Assembly: GCF_029835735.1 (NCBI RefSeq)
Contig: NZ_JAOEAL010000001.1
Location: 4,774,001-4,838,000 of the forward strand
Reading direction: 5' to 3'
Length of the DNA: 64,000 bases
Source of the DNA: Shewanella sp. GD04112
Lineage (GTDB): Bacteria; Pseudomonadota; Gammaproteobacteria; Enterobacterales; Shewanellaceae
The notes under the pieces were generated by a model that saw only the letters and a list, made by a program, of their open reading frames with translations, did not search any database and was not told the origin of the DNA. Both the position numbers and the translations under genes were made by a program. Below are positions 24,914-33,406 of this stretch, piece by piece. The stretch's first letter is position 1. Every line of letters begins with the position of its first letter.

Positions 24914-25639
24914 TCAATAGCCATTGGCCTTAGCCTCAGTGTAGAGTCGTTCCTGCTCACCGGAATCAATCAGCTTTTTATGTTCAATATCAAAATGTTG
25001 TTTTAACATCCGTCCTTTTTCCGTATTGGCAAAGGCGAAATAGGTTTCGGCGGTGAGCACCCCAGGAATAATCACAAACTGCTGCGGCGCCTTCAATTGG
25101 GGGACGAGAGTCTCCATATTCTTTCTGTAATCCAGCACGGCATCGGTTCGTCCCGCATTCACACTATTTAGCATGCTTAAGATGTCGCTGCCTTCCTCAT
25201 AAAACATCGGGATCGTCGTCAGCATGTTATAGCGATAGGCCAGCATGGCCTGCACTTTCTTGTGGGATAAGCTCTCCATCCCCGACCAAGTCGCCGCAAT
25301 TTGTGAGGTAACAGCAGCATCGATAGAATCGAGTTCAACGGGATTTTCACTCAGTAGGCTGTTTTTCACATCCCCCTTGTAAACACTGAGGATCATATCC
25401 ACTCTGCTGGTTTCAACCATATAAAGCGTGCGGGCAAAGGGCATAAACTGCACATCGAGTTGCCAATCGGGAGCAGGAAACGCCTTGCGGAGAATATCGA
25501 AGTAATAACCCGTCTCATCAGGATTGGAGAAACCCTGCCACGAAGCGGTGACCAGATGAATTACCACGGGCTTAGCTGGTGTCGCGTAGGTACACAAACT
25601 CAATAAACTAAAACACAAGGCCGCAAGAAATGATCGCAT
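24914..25639 (-). CDS. Periplasmic solute-binding-protein-like protein (SBP_bac_3 type)
   Basis: 241 residues from the ATG at 25639, which has GGAGGAG upstream; the longer open frame to 25762 is not needed. There is a signal peptide (MRSFLAALCFSLLSLCTYA) and an SBP_bac_3-like fold: GYYFDILRKAF, MPFARTLYMVETSRVDMILSVYKGD, ALLED-less second lobe and GRTDAVLDYRKNMETL. No transporter gene is adjacent, so it is an orphan binding protein, common in Shewanella. The ligand is unknown. Confidence 0.75.
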   Translation of the reverse strand: MRSFLAALCFSLLSLCTYATPAKPVVIHLVTASWQGFSNPDETGYYFDILRKAFPAPDWQLDVQFMPFARTLYMVETSRVDMILSVYKGDVKNSLLSENPVELDSIDAAVTSQIAATWSGMESLSHKKVQAMLAYRYNMLTTIPMFYEEGSDILSMLNSVNAGRTDAVLDYRKNMETLVPQLKAPQQFVIIPGVLTAETYFAFANTEKGRMLKQHFDIEHKKLIDSGEQERLYTEAKANGY

Positions 25640-25836
25640 CGCGTTCTCCTCCCATTTCTTAACAGTGTAGGATAATTTCCCTGCCTGTGCTGTGACCTTA
25701 TCTACCACTTCTCCTCGAGACTTAAGGCTAAATTGCTTGGAATATAAACAGTAAGCTTGCATCTTCGAACCTGGTCACTATAATGGCGACCCCGATTTCA
25801 GCACGCTGATATTGGGTAAAATAACAACAGATCATT

Positions 25837-25875
25837 TAGCGGGTTCCCTCACCCCGCCCTACACAACTAAAAAGG
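25837..25875 (+). promoter_or_regulatory. preQ1-I riboswitch upstream of yhhQ
   Basis: The stem GCGGG (25839-25843) pairs with CCCGC (25853-25857) around a loop with TTCCCTCA. The tail ACACAACTAAAAAGG carries the AACTAA that forms the pseudoknot, and the AAAGG ribosome site of yhhQ lies inside it. This is the layout of a translational preQ1-I (type 2) riboswitch. The gene behind it is a known transporter for the same pathway, which supports the call. Confidence 0.8.
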
Positions 25876-25881
25876 CCACAT

Positions 25882-26541
25882 ATGTTAATGTTAACCCCTG
25901 CGCAGCTTCGCCGCGCACTCCTGCTATTAGTGGGATTTCACATACTGATTATTTGCGTCAGCAACTACTTGGTACAACTACCGTTTCAATTGTTTGGTTT
26001 TCACACCACTTGGGGCGCGTTTAGTTTTCCCTTTGTCTATCTGGCGACCGATCTCACAGTGCGCATCTTTGGACAAACACCTGCCCGTAGCATCATTCTC
26101 AAGGCCATGGTGCCCGCGTTGATGATTTCCTATGTCATGGGTGTGGTATTCCATCAAGGCAGCTTCCAAGGGATTGATTCCTTAAGCCAATGGAACACTT
26201 TTGTGTTTCGCATCGCCTTCGCCAGCTTCGCGGCTTATTTGATTGGCCAGCTGATGGATATCACAGTCTTCGCTCGCCTACGCCAGAGCCGTTCTTGGTG
26301 GGTCGCGCCTGCGGCATCGACCATTGTCGGTAACTTAGTCGACACCTTAGTGTTCTTCAGTGTCGCTTTTTATGCCTCAACAGACAGCTTTATGGCGGCC
26401 AACTGGCCCGAAATCGCGGCCGTGGATTACAGCTTCAAGTTACTCGTGAGCTTAGGGTTATTCCTGCCCGCCTACGGCGTCCTGCTGAAGGTCTTACAAG
26501 ACAAGATCTTGCAAACCAGTCCACAAAAATCATTTTCCTGA
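25882..26541 (+). CDS. yhhQ: Queuosine precursor transporter YhhQ
   Basis: 219 residues with six transmembrane segments, YhhQ family (COG1738). It imports preQ0/preQ1 (7-cyano- or 7-aminomethyl-7-deazaguanine) for queuosine tRNA modification. Typical blocks are visible: FSFPFVYLATDLTVRIFG, GQLMDITVFARLRQ and WWVAPAASTIVGNLVDTLVFF. The start at 25882 sits 6 bp after AAAGG, which is also the last part of the preQ1 riboswitch, so translation is switched off when the precursor is abundant. Confidence 0.93.
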   Translation: MLMLTPAQLRRALLLLVGFHILIICVSNYLVQLPFQLFGFHTTWGAFSFPFVYLATDLTVRIFGQTPARSIILKAMVPALMISYVMGVVFHQGSFQGIDSLSQWNTFVFRIAFASFAAYLIGQLMDITVFARLRQSRSWWVAPAASTIVGNLVDTLVFFSVAFYASTDSFMAANWPEIAAVDYSFKLLVSLGLFLPAYGVLLKVLQDKILQTSPQKSFS

Positions 26542-26561
26542 CTAACTCAACTGGCCAGACC

Positions 26562-26570
26562 TGTTATAAT
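26562..26570 (+). promoter_or_regulatory. Extended -10 promoter
   Basis: TG-T-TATAAT with a weak -35 region. It would start transcription near 26577, before the hairpin and the GNAT gene at 26641. Confidence 0.5.
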
Positions 26571-26588
26571 TTGAGCAGTTTTTTGTTC

Positions 26589-26627
26589 AGCCCCACTGTG
26601 TTTATGCACATTTGGGGCTGATTTTCT
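26589..26627 (+). terminator. Hairpin with T-run between yhhQ and the GNAT gene
   Basis: Stem TCAGCCCCA / TGGGGCTGA (9 bp), loop of 17 bases, then TTTT. It may end yhhQ transcription. Because an extended -10 box precedes it, it would also lie in the leader of the GNAT gene, where it could attenuate. Confidence 0.55.
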
Positions 26628-26640
26628 GTGAGAGAAAATT

Positions 26641-27108
26641 ATGTATTCAATTGAAATCAAAGCACTGACAGCTCTGACACCTGAGTTGACCACGCAGCTT
26701 ATCGAACTGAGCAAGCAAATCCCTGAACTCGATCGCCCTCTGACCAGCGAAACACTGGCTGAACGTCTCTCGGATAAGACTTGCTTGATTCTCTTAGCCT
26801 ATGTGGAAGGTGAATTGGCAGGCTTTAAGCTGGGATACGAACAGGCTGATGCCGTGTTTTACAGTTGGTTAGGCGGTGTTGCGACCGACTTTAGACGTTT
26901 AGGTCTGGCACAAAGCCTATTGGAATACCAAGAAACCTGGGCGAGCCGCCAAGGCTACAAGCTGATCCAGGTTAAGACCATGAACCGCTTCCCCGCTATG
27001 CTCAATCTGTTGATTAGAAACCAGTACTTGATTACTGAACTGAAGGCCGATCCGCAAAGCCTGATCGACCATAAACTGCATTTAAGCAAGTCGATTGCGA
27101 CTGCTTAA
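26641..27108 (+). CDS. GNAT-family N-acetyltransferase
   Basis: 155 residues. The acetyl-CoA-binding motif A is clear (WLGGVATDFRRLGLAQSLLEYQETWA), with the pyrophosphate loop RRLGLA. It is cytoplasmic. The substrate cannot be predicted; YjaB- or RimI-like and small-molecule acetylases share this core. No operon partner is present, and it is followed by the ryhB gene. Confidence 0.85.
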   Translation: MYSIEIKALTALTPELTTQLIELSKQIPELDRPLTSETLAERLSDKTCLILLAYVEGELAGFKLGYEQADAVFYSWLGGVATDFRRLGLAQSLLEYQETWASRQGYKLIQVKTMNRFPAMLNLLIRNQYLITELKADPQSLIDHKLHLSKSIATA

Positions 27109-27164
27109 AGGCGATTTACATAAAAATGTGTATTTTTTGCGAGAAATAGCTTGCAAACCTAATT

Positions 27165-27183
27165 GAGAATGATTATCGTTAAC
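27165..27183 (+). promoter_or_regulatory. Fur box over the ryhB promoter
   Basis: GAGAATGATTATCGTTAAC matches the 19-bp Fur consensus at about 15 positions. It overlaps the -10 region of a promoter with TTGCAA (27151-27156) and TATCGT (27174-27179), spaced 17 bp. This is the expected layout for iron-dependent repression. Confidence 0.8.
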
Positions 27184-27185
27184 TT

Positions 27186-27314
27186 GCGTTCCAAAACTCA
27201 TCTTTAACACGGATGACTGGTAATCTGACGTTGTTAAAGTGCTCCTGAGTTTGCAAGCACGACATTGCTCACACACACTCTTTTGTGGCCGGATTCATCA
27301 TCCGGCTTTTTTTT
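27186..27314 (+). ncRNA. ryhB: RyhB-type iron-responsive small RNA
   Basis: About 130 nt between the Fur-controlled promoter and a strong terminator, with no reading frame. Bases 27255-27273 read AAGCACGACATTGCTCACA, identical to the conserved pairing core of enterobacterial RyhB. RyhB pairs with mRNAs of iron-rich proteins through Hfq when iron is scarce. The 5' end is estimated from the promoter (about 27186) and could lie a few bases off. Outside the core the sequence differs from E. coli. Confidence 0.88.
27288..27314 (+). terminator. Rho-independent terminator of ryhB
   Basis: Stem GCCGGAT / ATCCGGC, loop TCATC, followed by eight Ts. There is no protein gene directly upstream. Confidence 0.93.
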
Positions 27315-27363
27315 GCTTTTTATTCAGTGAATCAATCTCATAGCGTTTTGTGCAGAGTCGCTT

Positions 27364-29499
27364 TTAAGATGACATTTCGGTGCTTTGGCCGGAAAAATGT
27401 AAGCCATCGTAGGGGTTGTTTTGCTGATCTTCCTTCGCCTCATGGTACAAACCAATAGTGAAGATAGACCCCTTACCCAGTACAGAACTCACTTCTATGG
27501 TGCCGCCGATACGCTTGATAATGCCGTAACTTAAGGATAATCCAAGGCCTGTGCCGTCTTTACGCGTGGTGTAGAAGGGATCAAAAATCCGCCCTAGCTG
27601 CTCAGGCGCAATCCCAGAGCCTTCGTCCTCGACCTCAATTTTCACCCCAATCGGCATATCTTGCTGCAGCCAATCATAGGTTCGCACCCAAATCCTGCCC
27701 TTACCGTCCATCGCATGGGCGGCGTTCACCACAAGGTTAATCAGCACTTGCAGCAACTGTGGACGGTTAACCTGTACTGGGCAACTGGCGTTCAGTTCAG
27801 TTATCAGCACCACTTCTTGTTTTTGAATCGAGTGCCGTACTAATACCAGCATTTCCTCGATGATAGGCGTAATAGGATGCATCTCTAAGGGAGCGTTAAA
27901 CTCACCAGGGCGACTGTATTGCAGCAGGCTGCGGATAATAGTGCTAATGCGGCCAACCTGTTGGATAACAAGGTCGATTTCTTCTTTTACCGACTCGGCA
28001 TTATCTCCAAGCTCATAACGCAGCAGCTCCATATTACCGAGGATCACCGCCGTTGGATTATTGATCTCATGGGCAATCCCTGCGGTTAGCTCACCCAGCG
28101 CAGTTAACTTTTCATTGGTCACTAACTGCTGACGAGTCTCATTGAGTAGCGCCACGTTGCGCTGCAATTCCAAAGTCTTATCCTGCAGGCTACGAGTCCG
28201 CTCCTCGACCTTCATCTCGAGTTGTTCGGCGGCGGCTTGGATTTGCGCGTTGCGCCGCTGCAATAAGTCGAGCATACGGTCGAACTGCTCGGCAAGATTC
28301 GACAATTCGTTATCCCTGTCCAGCCCCAAGGCGCCAATACGCACATTGCGACCAGACTGCACCGCTTGCACCACATGGTGAATGCGCTCAATCGGTTGCA
28401 ACAAGCTGTAGGCACCGCGGTACACCAACAAGCCGGAGATCAGCAGCACCAGCATCAGAATTGTGCCTAGTTCTATGATATTAAGCAGGTAGTTATGGAT
28501 AAAGGGCGACTCAGAGAATCCGGTATAGATCATACCGACACGTTGCCCGCGGATATCTTCTAAGGGGGCATAGGCGGAAATAAACCAATCATTAAACACG
28601 AAGGCGCGGTCGACCCATAACTCGCCGTGATTCAGCACTTTTTCGCGCACTTCTTCCGACACTAAACTGCCGAGCGCCCGCCCTTGGGTTTCATTCGGCT
28701 GTGGAAAAAAGTGCAAAGGCACGTTGGTGGAAACGCGAATATTGTCGAGGAAGATGGTCACAGTACCAATGGAACGCTCCGGCAGCGTGCCCTTGTCGTA
28801 GACGAGGTCGCGGATATGGTCGACGATGCGGGTATCCCGATTAAACAACACACCACCATCGAGATACCAAGCCACTTTGCCCTCAAAGTCGGGAATAGGT
28901 AGCAAACTGCGGCTCAGTAAACCACGGTCTTCCACTTGCTTATTCGGGCTCTGCGCCCGCAATGTCGCCAGCAGTGGGATCGCCGCCCTTTGGGCTAAGT
29001 CTGGGTCGATGCGGGCTAAACGATCGGGCGATAACACCATCAATCCCGAATAGGGTAAGAGCCCCCCCATTTTCGGTAATATTTGCCGTAAATCCGGGTC
29101 GGACGCCGCTTCGGCAACACTCACAAGTCGCAAGAAGTCTAAATCGAGTTGCTTTTTCTGCTCATTCAGAAAGGTATCTATGCTCGCCCTGTGGGCCAAC
29201 TCACCGCTAAGAATGGGCCGAAAATCATTTTGAAAAGTCCATGAGGTCATCACTCGTTCGAGCTGTTTCTCCTGACGAACTTGCACCTGTTGCAGGGTAT
29301 TTTCAGCCACAGCCAGATCGGCTTTTACTTTCATAAACAGTTGCTTGCCTGTGTAACTGATATTCCAGTAAATCGTGATAAACACTAAACTCACCAAGGT
29401 GAGCAAAATCGGCAGCAAGGTGAGGATCAGAATGCGATAACGCACTTTGGCCTGCATTTGCTGCCAACTGACACCAAAAAAGTGAGTAAAAAACGACAC
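27364..29499 (-). CDS. Sensor histidine kinase with periplasmic cache-like domain
   Basis: 711 residues. A first transmembrane segment (about 23-47) and a second (about 337-360) enclose a periplasmic sensor of about 290 residues. HAMP-like and coiled-coil parts follow, then HisKA with the H-box GELTAGIAHEINNPTAV (near residue 475) and an HATPase domain with N-box NLVVNAAHAMDGKG, DEGSGIAPE and GTGLGLSLSYGI. The start is a GTG directly after the response-regulator stop, with AGGAG 6 bp upstream. It is a DctB-like kinase for the sigma-54 activator encoded just before it. The signal is unknown; tungstate or a related oxyanion is one idea from context. Confidence 0.9.
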   Translation of the reverse strand: MSFFTHFFGVSWQQMQAKVRYRILILTLLPILLTLVSLVFITIYWNISYTGKQLFMKVKADLAVAENTLQQVQVRQEKQLERVMTSWTFQNDFRPILSGELAHRASIDTFLNEQKKQLDLDFLRLVSVAEAASDPDLRQILPKMGGLLPYSGLMVLSPDRLARIDPDLAQRAAIPLLATLRAQSPNKQVEDRGLLSRSLLPIPDFEGKVAWYLDGGVLFNRDTRIVDHIRDLVYDKGTLPERSIGTVTIFLDNIRVSTNVPLHFFPQPNETQGRALGSLVSEEVREKVLNHGELWVDRAFVFNDWFISAYAPLEDIRGQRVGMIYTGFSESPFIHNYLLNIIELGTILMLVLLISGLLVYRGAYSLLQPIERIHHVVQAVQSGRNVRIGALGLDRDNELSNLAEQFDRMLDLLQRRNAQIQAAAEQLEMKVEERTRSLQDKTLELQRNVALLNETRQQLVTNEKLTALGELTAGIAHEINNPTAVILGNMELLRYELGDNAESVKEEIDLVIQQVGRISTIIRSLLQYSRPGEFNAPLEMHPITPIIEEMLVLVRHSIQKQEVVLITELNASCPVQVNRPQLLQVLINLVVNAAHAMDGKGRIWVRTYDWLQQDMPIGVKIEVEDEGSGIAPEQLGRIFDPFYTTRKDGTGLGLSLSYGIIKRIGGTIEVSSVLGKGSIFTIGLYHEAKEDQQNNPYDGLHFSGQSTEMSS

Positions 29500-30882
29500 T
29501 TAGAACTCCTGCTCGTCGCTAACGTCAAACCACTCTTTATACTTGCGATCTAAGGTCTTACGGGAAACGCCTAAGTCCCTCGCCGCCGCCGATTTATTGC
29601 CAGAGTGCAGATCCACCACGCTGGTCACATGGTGTTTTTCCACTTCTTTCAACGGCCAATCTAAGGGATAACCTTGGGAGGCCGAAGACTCTGTCTTCAC
29701 CTGTTGTTTCCAGTATTCCGCTGGTGGCTTGCCGAGCAGAATGCAGCGTTCAATCATATTGCGCAGTTCACGGATATTGCCTGGCCACTCGTGCTGTTGC
29801 AGCTTCACCATATCCTCATGGCTCCACACGACTTCGCGCACACCCAATTCGGCTGCCAATTGACGAGTAAAGTGATGGGTCAATTCGACCACATCTTCCG
29901 GACGCTCACGCAGGGGAGGAATTAAAATATCCAGCACATTTAATCGATAATAAAGATCACGACGGAAGTTACCCGCCTCGACTTCATCCACCAGCGTGCG
30001 GTTAGTGGCCGCAATCACCCGGACATCGATATTCACTTCCTTCTCACTGCCGACGGGGCGAATCGCCTTCTGTTCTAATACCCTGAGCAGCGCTGTTTGC
30101 ATCTTGAGCGGCATCTCGCCAATTTCATCGAGGAAAATAGTGCCGCCGGAGGCAAAACTGAATAAGCCTTCGCGATTTCCCTTAGCGCCAGTAAATGCCC
30201 CTGCCGTATGGCCAAAGAGTTCACTCTCCAGTAGTTCTGGCGCGATAGAGCCGCAGTTAACGGGCACAAATGGCCCTTGGCGGCCGCTGAGTAAGTGTAA
30301 TTGGCGCGCGACCAGCTCTTTACCCGTGCCCGATTCGCCTTGAATTAACACCACGGCATTGGTCGGTGCCACGCGCTCAATCACTTGCTTGACCGACTTC
30401 ATGGCCTCGCTGCTACCGATAATGGTGGAGGAATAGCCGATAGAGACTTCACGGCGCAGCATTAAGTTTTCACGGCGCAGCAAACGGCGTTCAATACAAC
30501 GGTCAACCGCCGACATCATCTGCTCGAGGTGGAAGGGCTTCATAATAAAGTCTGAGGCACCAGCCCGCAGCGCTTTAATCGCGACTTCTAAATCCGCATA
30601 GCCTGTCATAAAAATCACATCGGAGCGGCGGCCTTGTTCATCTAAGGCTTCGTGCCACTCGATTCCCGAGCGACCCGGTAAACGGATATCGACAATCAAT
30701 AGGTCGAAGTGGCAGCGACTACGTAACTGCTCAGCATCTTCAATACTGCCCGCCGTTTCGACTAAGGCGAATTTTTTCGAGAGCGCCTTATTCAAAAAGC
30801 TACGCATCCCCGGCTCGTCATCGACGATCAGGACAGACACAGCGGAAGGAAGGGGCTTGAGGTTATTATCTATCTGGCTCAT
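29500..30882 (-). CDS. Sigma-54-dependent response regulator
   Basis: 460 residues from the ATG at 30882. The receiver domain (about 17-130) has VDDEPG and the phospho-acceptor in LLIVDIRLPGRSG. The AAA+ domain (about 150-390) has GESGTGKE, the sigma-54-contacting GAFTGA loop, FLDEIGEMP and RVIAATNRT. The end is a Fis-type helix-turn-helix (SAARDLGVSRKTLDRKYKEW). A longer frame to 30930 lacks a ribosome site. It pairs with the kinase downstream and is divergent from tupA, whose upstream region holds a sigma-54 promoter, so tupABC is a likely target. Confidence 0.92.
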   Translation of the reverse strand: MSQIDNNLKPLPSAVSVLIVDDEPGMRSFLNKALSKKFALVETAGSIEDAEQLRSRCHFDLLIVDIRLPGRSGIEWHEALDEQGRRSDVIFMTGYADLEVAIKALRAGASDFIMKPFHLEQMMSAVDRCIERRLLRRENLMLRREVSIGYSSTIIGSSEAMKSVKQVIERVAPTNAVVLIQGESGTGKELVARQLHLLSGRQGPFVPVNCGSIAPELLESELFGHTAGAFTGAKGNREGLFSFASGGTIFLDEIGEMPLKMQTALLRVLEQKAIRPVGSEKEVNIDVRVIAATNRTLVDEVEAGNFRRDLYYRLNVLDILIPPLRERPEDVVELTHHFTRQLAAELGVREVVWSHEDMVKLQQHEWPGNIRELRNMIERCILLGKPPAEYWKQQVKTESSASQGYPLDWPLKEVEKHHVTSVVDLHSGNKSAAARDLGVSRKTLDRKYKEWFDVSDEQEF

Positions 30883-30977
30883 AGTGCTCACTTCTGGACA
30901 TTTTGACTCAATTGCGACCAATTCTAGCATTGAAACTAGACAAATAGGTCACTATGAACCATAAGAAGCATGCGCTG

Positions 30978-30990
30978 AGACAATTTGTCT
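30978..30990. promoter_or_regulatory. Candidate activator (enhancer) site upstream of tupA
   Basis: AGACAA-T-TTGTCT is a perfect 6-bp palindrome about 88 bp before the -24 element. A related half-site, AGACAA, occurs at 30938-30943. Distance and symmetry suit a sigma-54 activator. Confidence 0.4.
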
Positions 30991-31065
30991 GCAAACTATT
31001 TGTTGAGCCTGAGATCAGGGTCACAATTTAGATCAAGCTGTGAACGTAAATGCGTCATTGTTGGT

Positions 31066-31081
31066 TTGGCATCCTATTTGC
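31066..31081 (+). promoter_or_regulatory. Sigma-54 (-24/-12) promoter of the tup operon
   Basis: TTGGCATCCTATTTGC fits the consensus TGGCAC-N5-TTGC, with GG (31068-31069) and GC (31080-31081) separated by exactly 10 bp. Transcription would start near 31093, about 75 bp before the tupA start codon. A sigma-54 activator gene lies divergent next door. Confidence 0.75.
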
Positions 31082-31166
31082 TTTCAATCGAACGCATTAC
31101 AATTTACGGAACCTCCCACTCAGTAGGCAATTGAGTCGGAACCCTATTTTTCGCCAAGGAGTATCC

Positions 31167-31991
31167 ATGCTAAACGTGAAATCCCATATGAAGTCATTAC
31201 TGGGCCTGGTTGTTGCAGCCAGCATGCTCACAGTGTTACCCGCTCAATCGGCTGAAGTGATCAAGTTAGCCACCACCACCAGTACTGAAAACTCAGGTCT
31301 GCTAAAAGAATTACTGCCTAAGTTTGAAAGTGAATCAGGCTACAAAGTACAAGTTATCGCAACGGGTACGGGTAAAGCGCTGAAACTGGGCGAGCAAGGC
31401 GATGTGGATTTAGTGATGACCCACGCCCCAAGTGCTGAAGCAAAATTTGTTGCCGACGGTTTTGGTGTTGAGCCACGTGGCATTATGGAAAACGATTTCG
31501 TGGTGTTAGGTCCTAAAAACGACCCAGCAAAACTACGTGAAAGCAAAACTGCCGAAGAAGCCTTCGCGAAAATCGCCAAATCAGGCTTACCTTTCGTCTC
31601 TCGTGGTGACAACTCTGGCACCCACATCAAAGAGTTAGAAGTATGGAAAGCCGCAGGCGTGACTCCTGACTTCAAAGGTTACACTTCAGTAGGTCAAGGC
31701 ATGGGTAAAACCCTGCTGATGGCAAACGAATTACAAGGTTACACTCTGTCTGACCGTGGTACTTTCGTGGCGTACAAAACTAAGCTGGACTTAGGTGTCG
31801 ATTTCGATGGCGGTAAAACCCTGGCGAACCCATACCAAGTGATTCTGATCAACCCAGCTAAATACCCAGATCTGAACCACAAAGGCGCCAAAGCCTTCAG
31901 TGACTGGCTGATCAGCAAAGAAGGTCAAGCCATGATCAACAACTTCAAAGTTGAAGGCGAGCAACTGTTCAAGGCAACCTATAGCGAATGA
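31167..31991 (+). CDS. tupA: Tungstate ABC transporter substrate-binding protein
   Basis: 274 residues. A signal peptide (LLGLVVAASMLTVLPAQSA) precedes the TupA-type anion site IKLATTTSTENSGLL; the TTTS segment is typical of TupA rather than ModA. The end is intact. The ATG at 31167 has AAGGAG 5 bp upstream; the longer frame from 31050 contains the promoter. It binds tungstate, possibly molybdate, in the periplasm and delivers it to TupB. It overlaps tupB by 4 bp. Distinguishing tungstate from molybdate preference requires measurement. Confidence 0.88.
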   Translation: MLNVKSHMKSLLGLVVAASMLTVLPAQSAEVIKLATTTSTENSGLLKELLPKFESESGYKVQVIATGTGKALKLGEQGDVDLVMTHAPSAEAKFVADGFGVEPRGIMENDFVVLGPKNDPAKLRESKTAEEAFAKIAKSGLPFVSRGDNSGTHIKELEVWKAAGVTPDFKGYTSVGQGMGKTLLMANELQGYTLSDRGTFVAYKTKLDLGVDFDGGKTLANPYQVILINPAKYPDLNHKGAKAFSDWLISKEGQAMINNFKVEGEQLFKATYSE

Positions 31992-32695
31992 GCGAAGGCT
32001 GGCTAGCACTGTTACAGCAGGCGTTAAGCCTGCTGTTTTCATTGGACCCCGACGTTTGGTCCATCATCTCTGTCTCGTTTTCGGTTTCTTTCGCGGCGCT
32101 GCTCATCACCTTAGTCCCCTCTATGGTGCTCGGTTTTGTGTTGGCGTTTGCCCATTTCCCCGGAAAGTGGTTTGTCACTAACTTAGTACAAACATTGCAA
32201 TCGATCCCCACGGTCGTTATCGGCCTGTTGGTGTATCTCATCTTGACCCGCAACGGCCCGCTTGGGGATTTAAAGTGGTTGTTCACTCAAGAAGGGATGA
32301 TCCTCGGCCAAATGATGATTTGCGCCCCCGTGATGATAGCCATGAGTCAAGCGGCCTTCACCAGTGTCGATCGCCGCGCATGGGAAACCTCTCGCACCTT
32401 AGGCGCCTCTTGGTTTAGCGCGGTCTGGACCGTGTGCCGCGAACTGCGTATGCCATTATTGCTGGCGATCGTCGCGGCCTTTAGCCGTATTCTCACCGAA
32501 GTCGGCTGCTCTATGATGGTCGGCGGCAACATTTTAAACGTAACACGTAATATCCCGACGGCTATCGCACTGGAAACCAGTAAAGGCGATTTCGCCCAAG
32601 CTATCGCCCTCGGATTAGTGCTGCTAATCTTGGCCTTGATCCTCAACTTTGCCTTAGGTAGTTTACGCGGCAAAGAAACGCCAAGGAGCCATTAA
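31988..32695 (+). CDS. tupB: Tungstate ABC transporter permease
   Basis: 235 residues with about six transmembrane segments and the ABC-permease EAA-like loop (ETSRTLGASWFSAVWTVCRELRMP). It starts in an ATGA overlap with tupA. It resembles TupB/WtpB permeases of the CysTW-type family. The partner ATPase gene begins 3 bp after its stop. Confidence 0.88.
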   Translation: MSEGWLALLQQALSLLFSLDPDVWSIISVSFSVSFAALLITLVPSMVLGFVLAFAHFPGKWFVTNLVQTLQSIPTVVIGLLVYLILTRNGPLGDLKWLFTQEGMILGQMMICAPVMIAMSQAAFTSVDRRAWETSRTLGASWFSAVWTVCRELRMPLLLAIVAAFSRILTEVGCSMMVGGNILNVTRNIPTAIALETSKGDFAQAIALGLVLLILALILNFALGSLRGKETPRSH

Positions 32696-32698
32696 CTT

Positions 32699-33406
32699 AT
32701 GACCCAAGCCAAACTGATCGCCCGTGACTTGGAAATGTCCTTTGGCCCGCGCTTATTATTCAAAGCCCATAGCCTAGAGTTGTGCCAAGGGAACGTCATT
32801 TATTTGCAGGGTGACAACGGCTCGGGCAAGTCGACCCTGATGAAGATCCTCGCGGGTTTACAGCCGCCATCTAAGGGCAAGATTGAAGTCAGCGGCTTTA
32901 AAAAGGACGCATGGTGGACACGCAACTCTTTGCTGGGCAAAGCCGTTTACCTCCACCAGCATCCCTATCTATTCGATGGTACAGTCAATTACAACCTGAC
33001 CTACGGCTTACCCTTTGCGGCCTCAAAAACCGAAGCCAAACGCAGAATTGGCCAAGCAATTGAGATGGCGCAACTAGGCTCGCTATTACAGGCCAGAGCC
33101 AGCAATTTATCCGGCGGCGAAAGGCAACGACTCGCCATCGCCCGAGCTTGGATTTTGCAGCCAAAGTTACTGATGCTCGATGAGCCGACCTCCAATATGG
33201 ATAAGGACTCCCAAGCCTTAGTGCTGCAAATGATCCAACAGCTCAAACAGCAAGGAACGGGAATGCTATTAAGCAGCCACCAAAACTGTGCGCTCACCGC
33301 CATTTGCGAGCAGCAGTGGCACATTGAAGACCAACAGGTGATAACCTCCCGTCAGCAAACGCCCACAAACTCCACACAGGGATCTTTATATGTCGTTGCA
33401 AATTGA
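32699..33406 (+). CDS. tupC: Tungstate ABC transporter ATP-binding protein
   Basis: 235 residues, a single ABC ATPase domain: Walker A GDNGSGKSTLMK, signature LSGGERQRLAIARA, Walker B LLMLDEPTSNMD, H-loop SSHQ. There is no regulatory TOBE domain as found in ModC. It completes the TupABC importer and overlaps mobA by 17 bp, so oxyanion uptake and cofactor maturation are co-expressed. Confidence 0.9.
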   Translation: MTQAKLIARDLEMSFGPRLLFKAHSLELCQGNVIYLQGDNGSGKSTLMKILAGLQPPSKGKIEVSGFKKDAWWTRNSLLGKAVYLHQHPYLFDGTVNYNLTYGLPFAASKTEAKRRIGQAIEMAQLGSLLQARASNLSGGERQRLAIARAWILQPKLLMLDEPTSNMDKDSQALVLQMIQQLKQQGTGMLLSSHQNCALTAICEQQWHIEDQQVITSRQQTPTNSTQGSLYVVAN

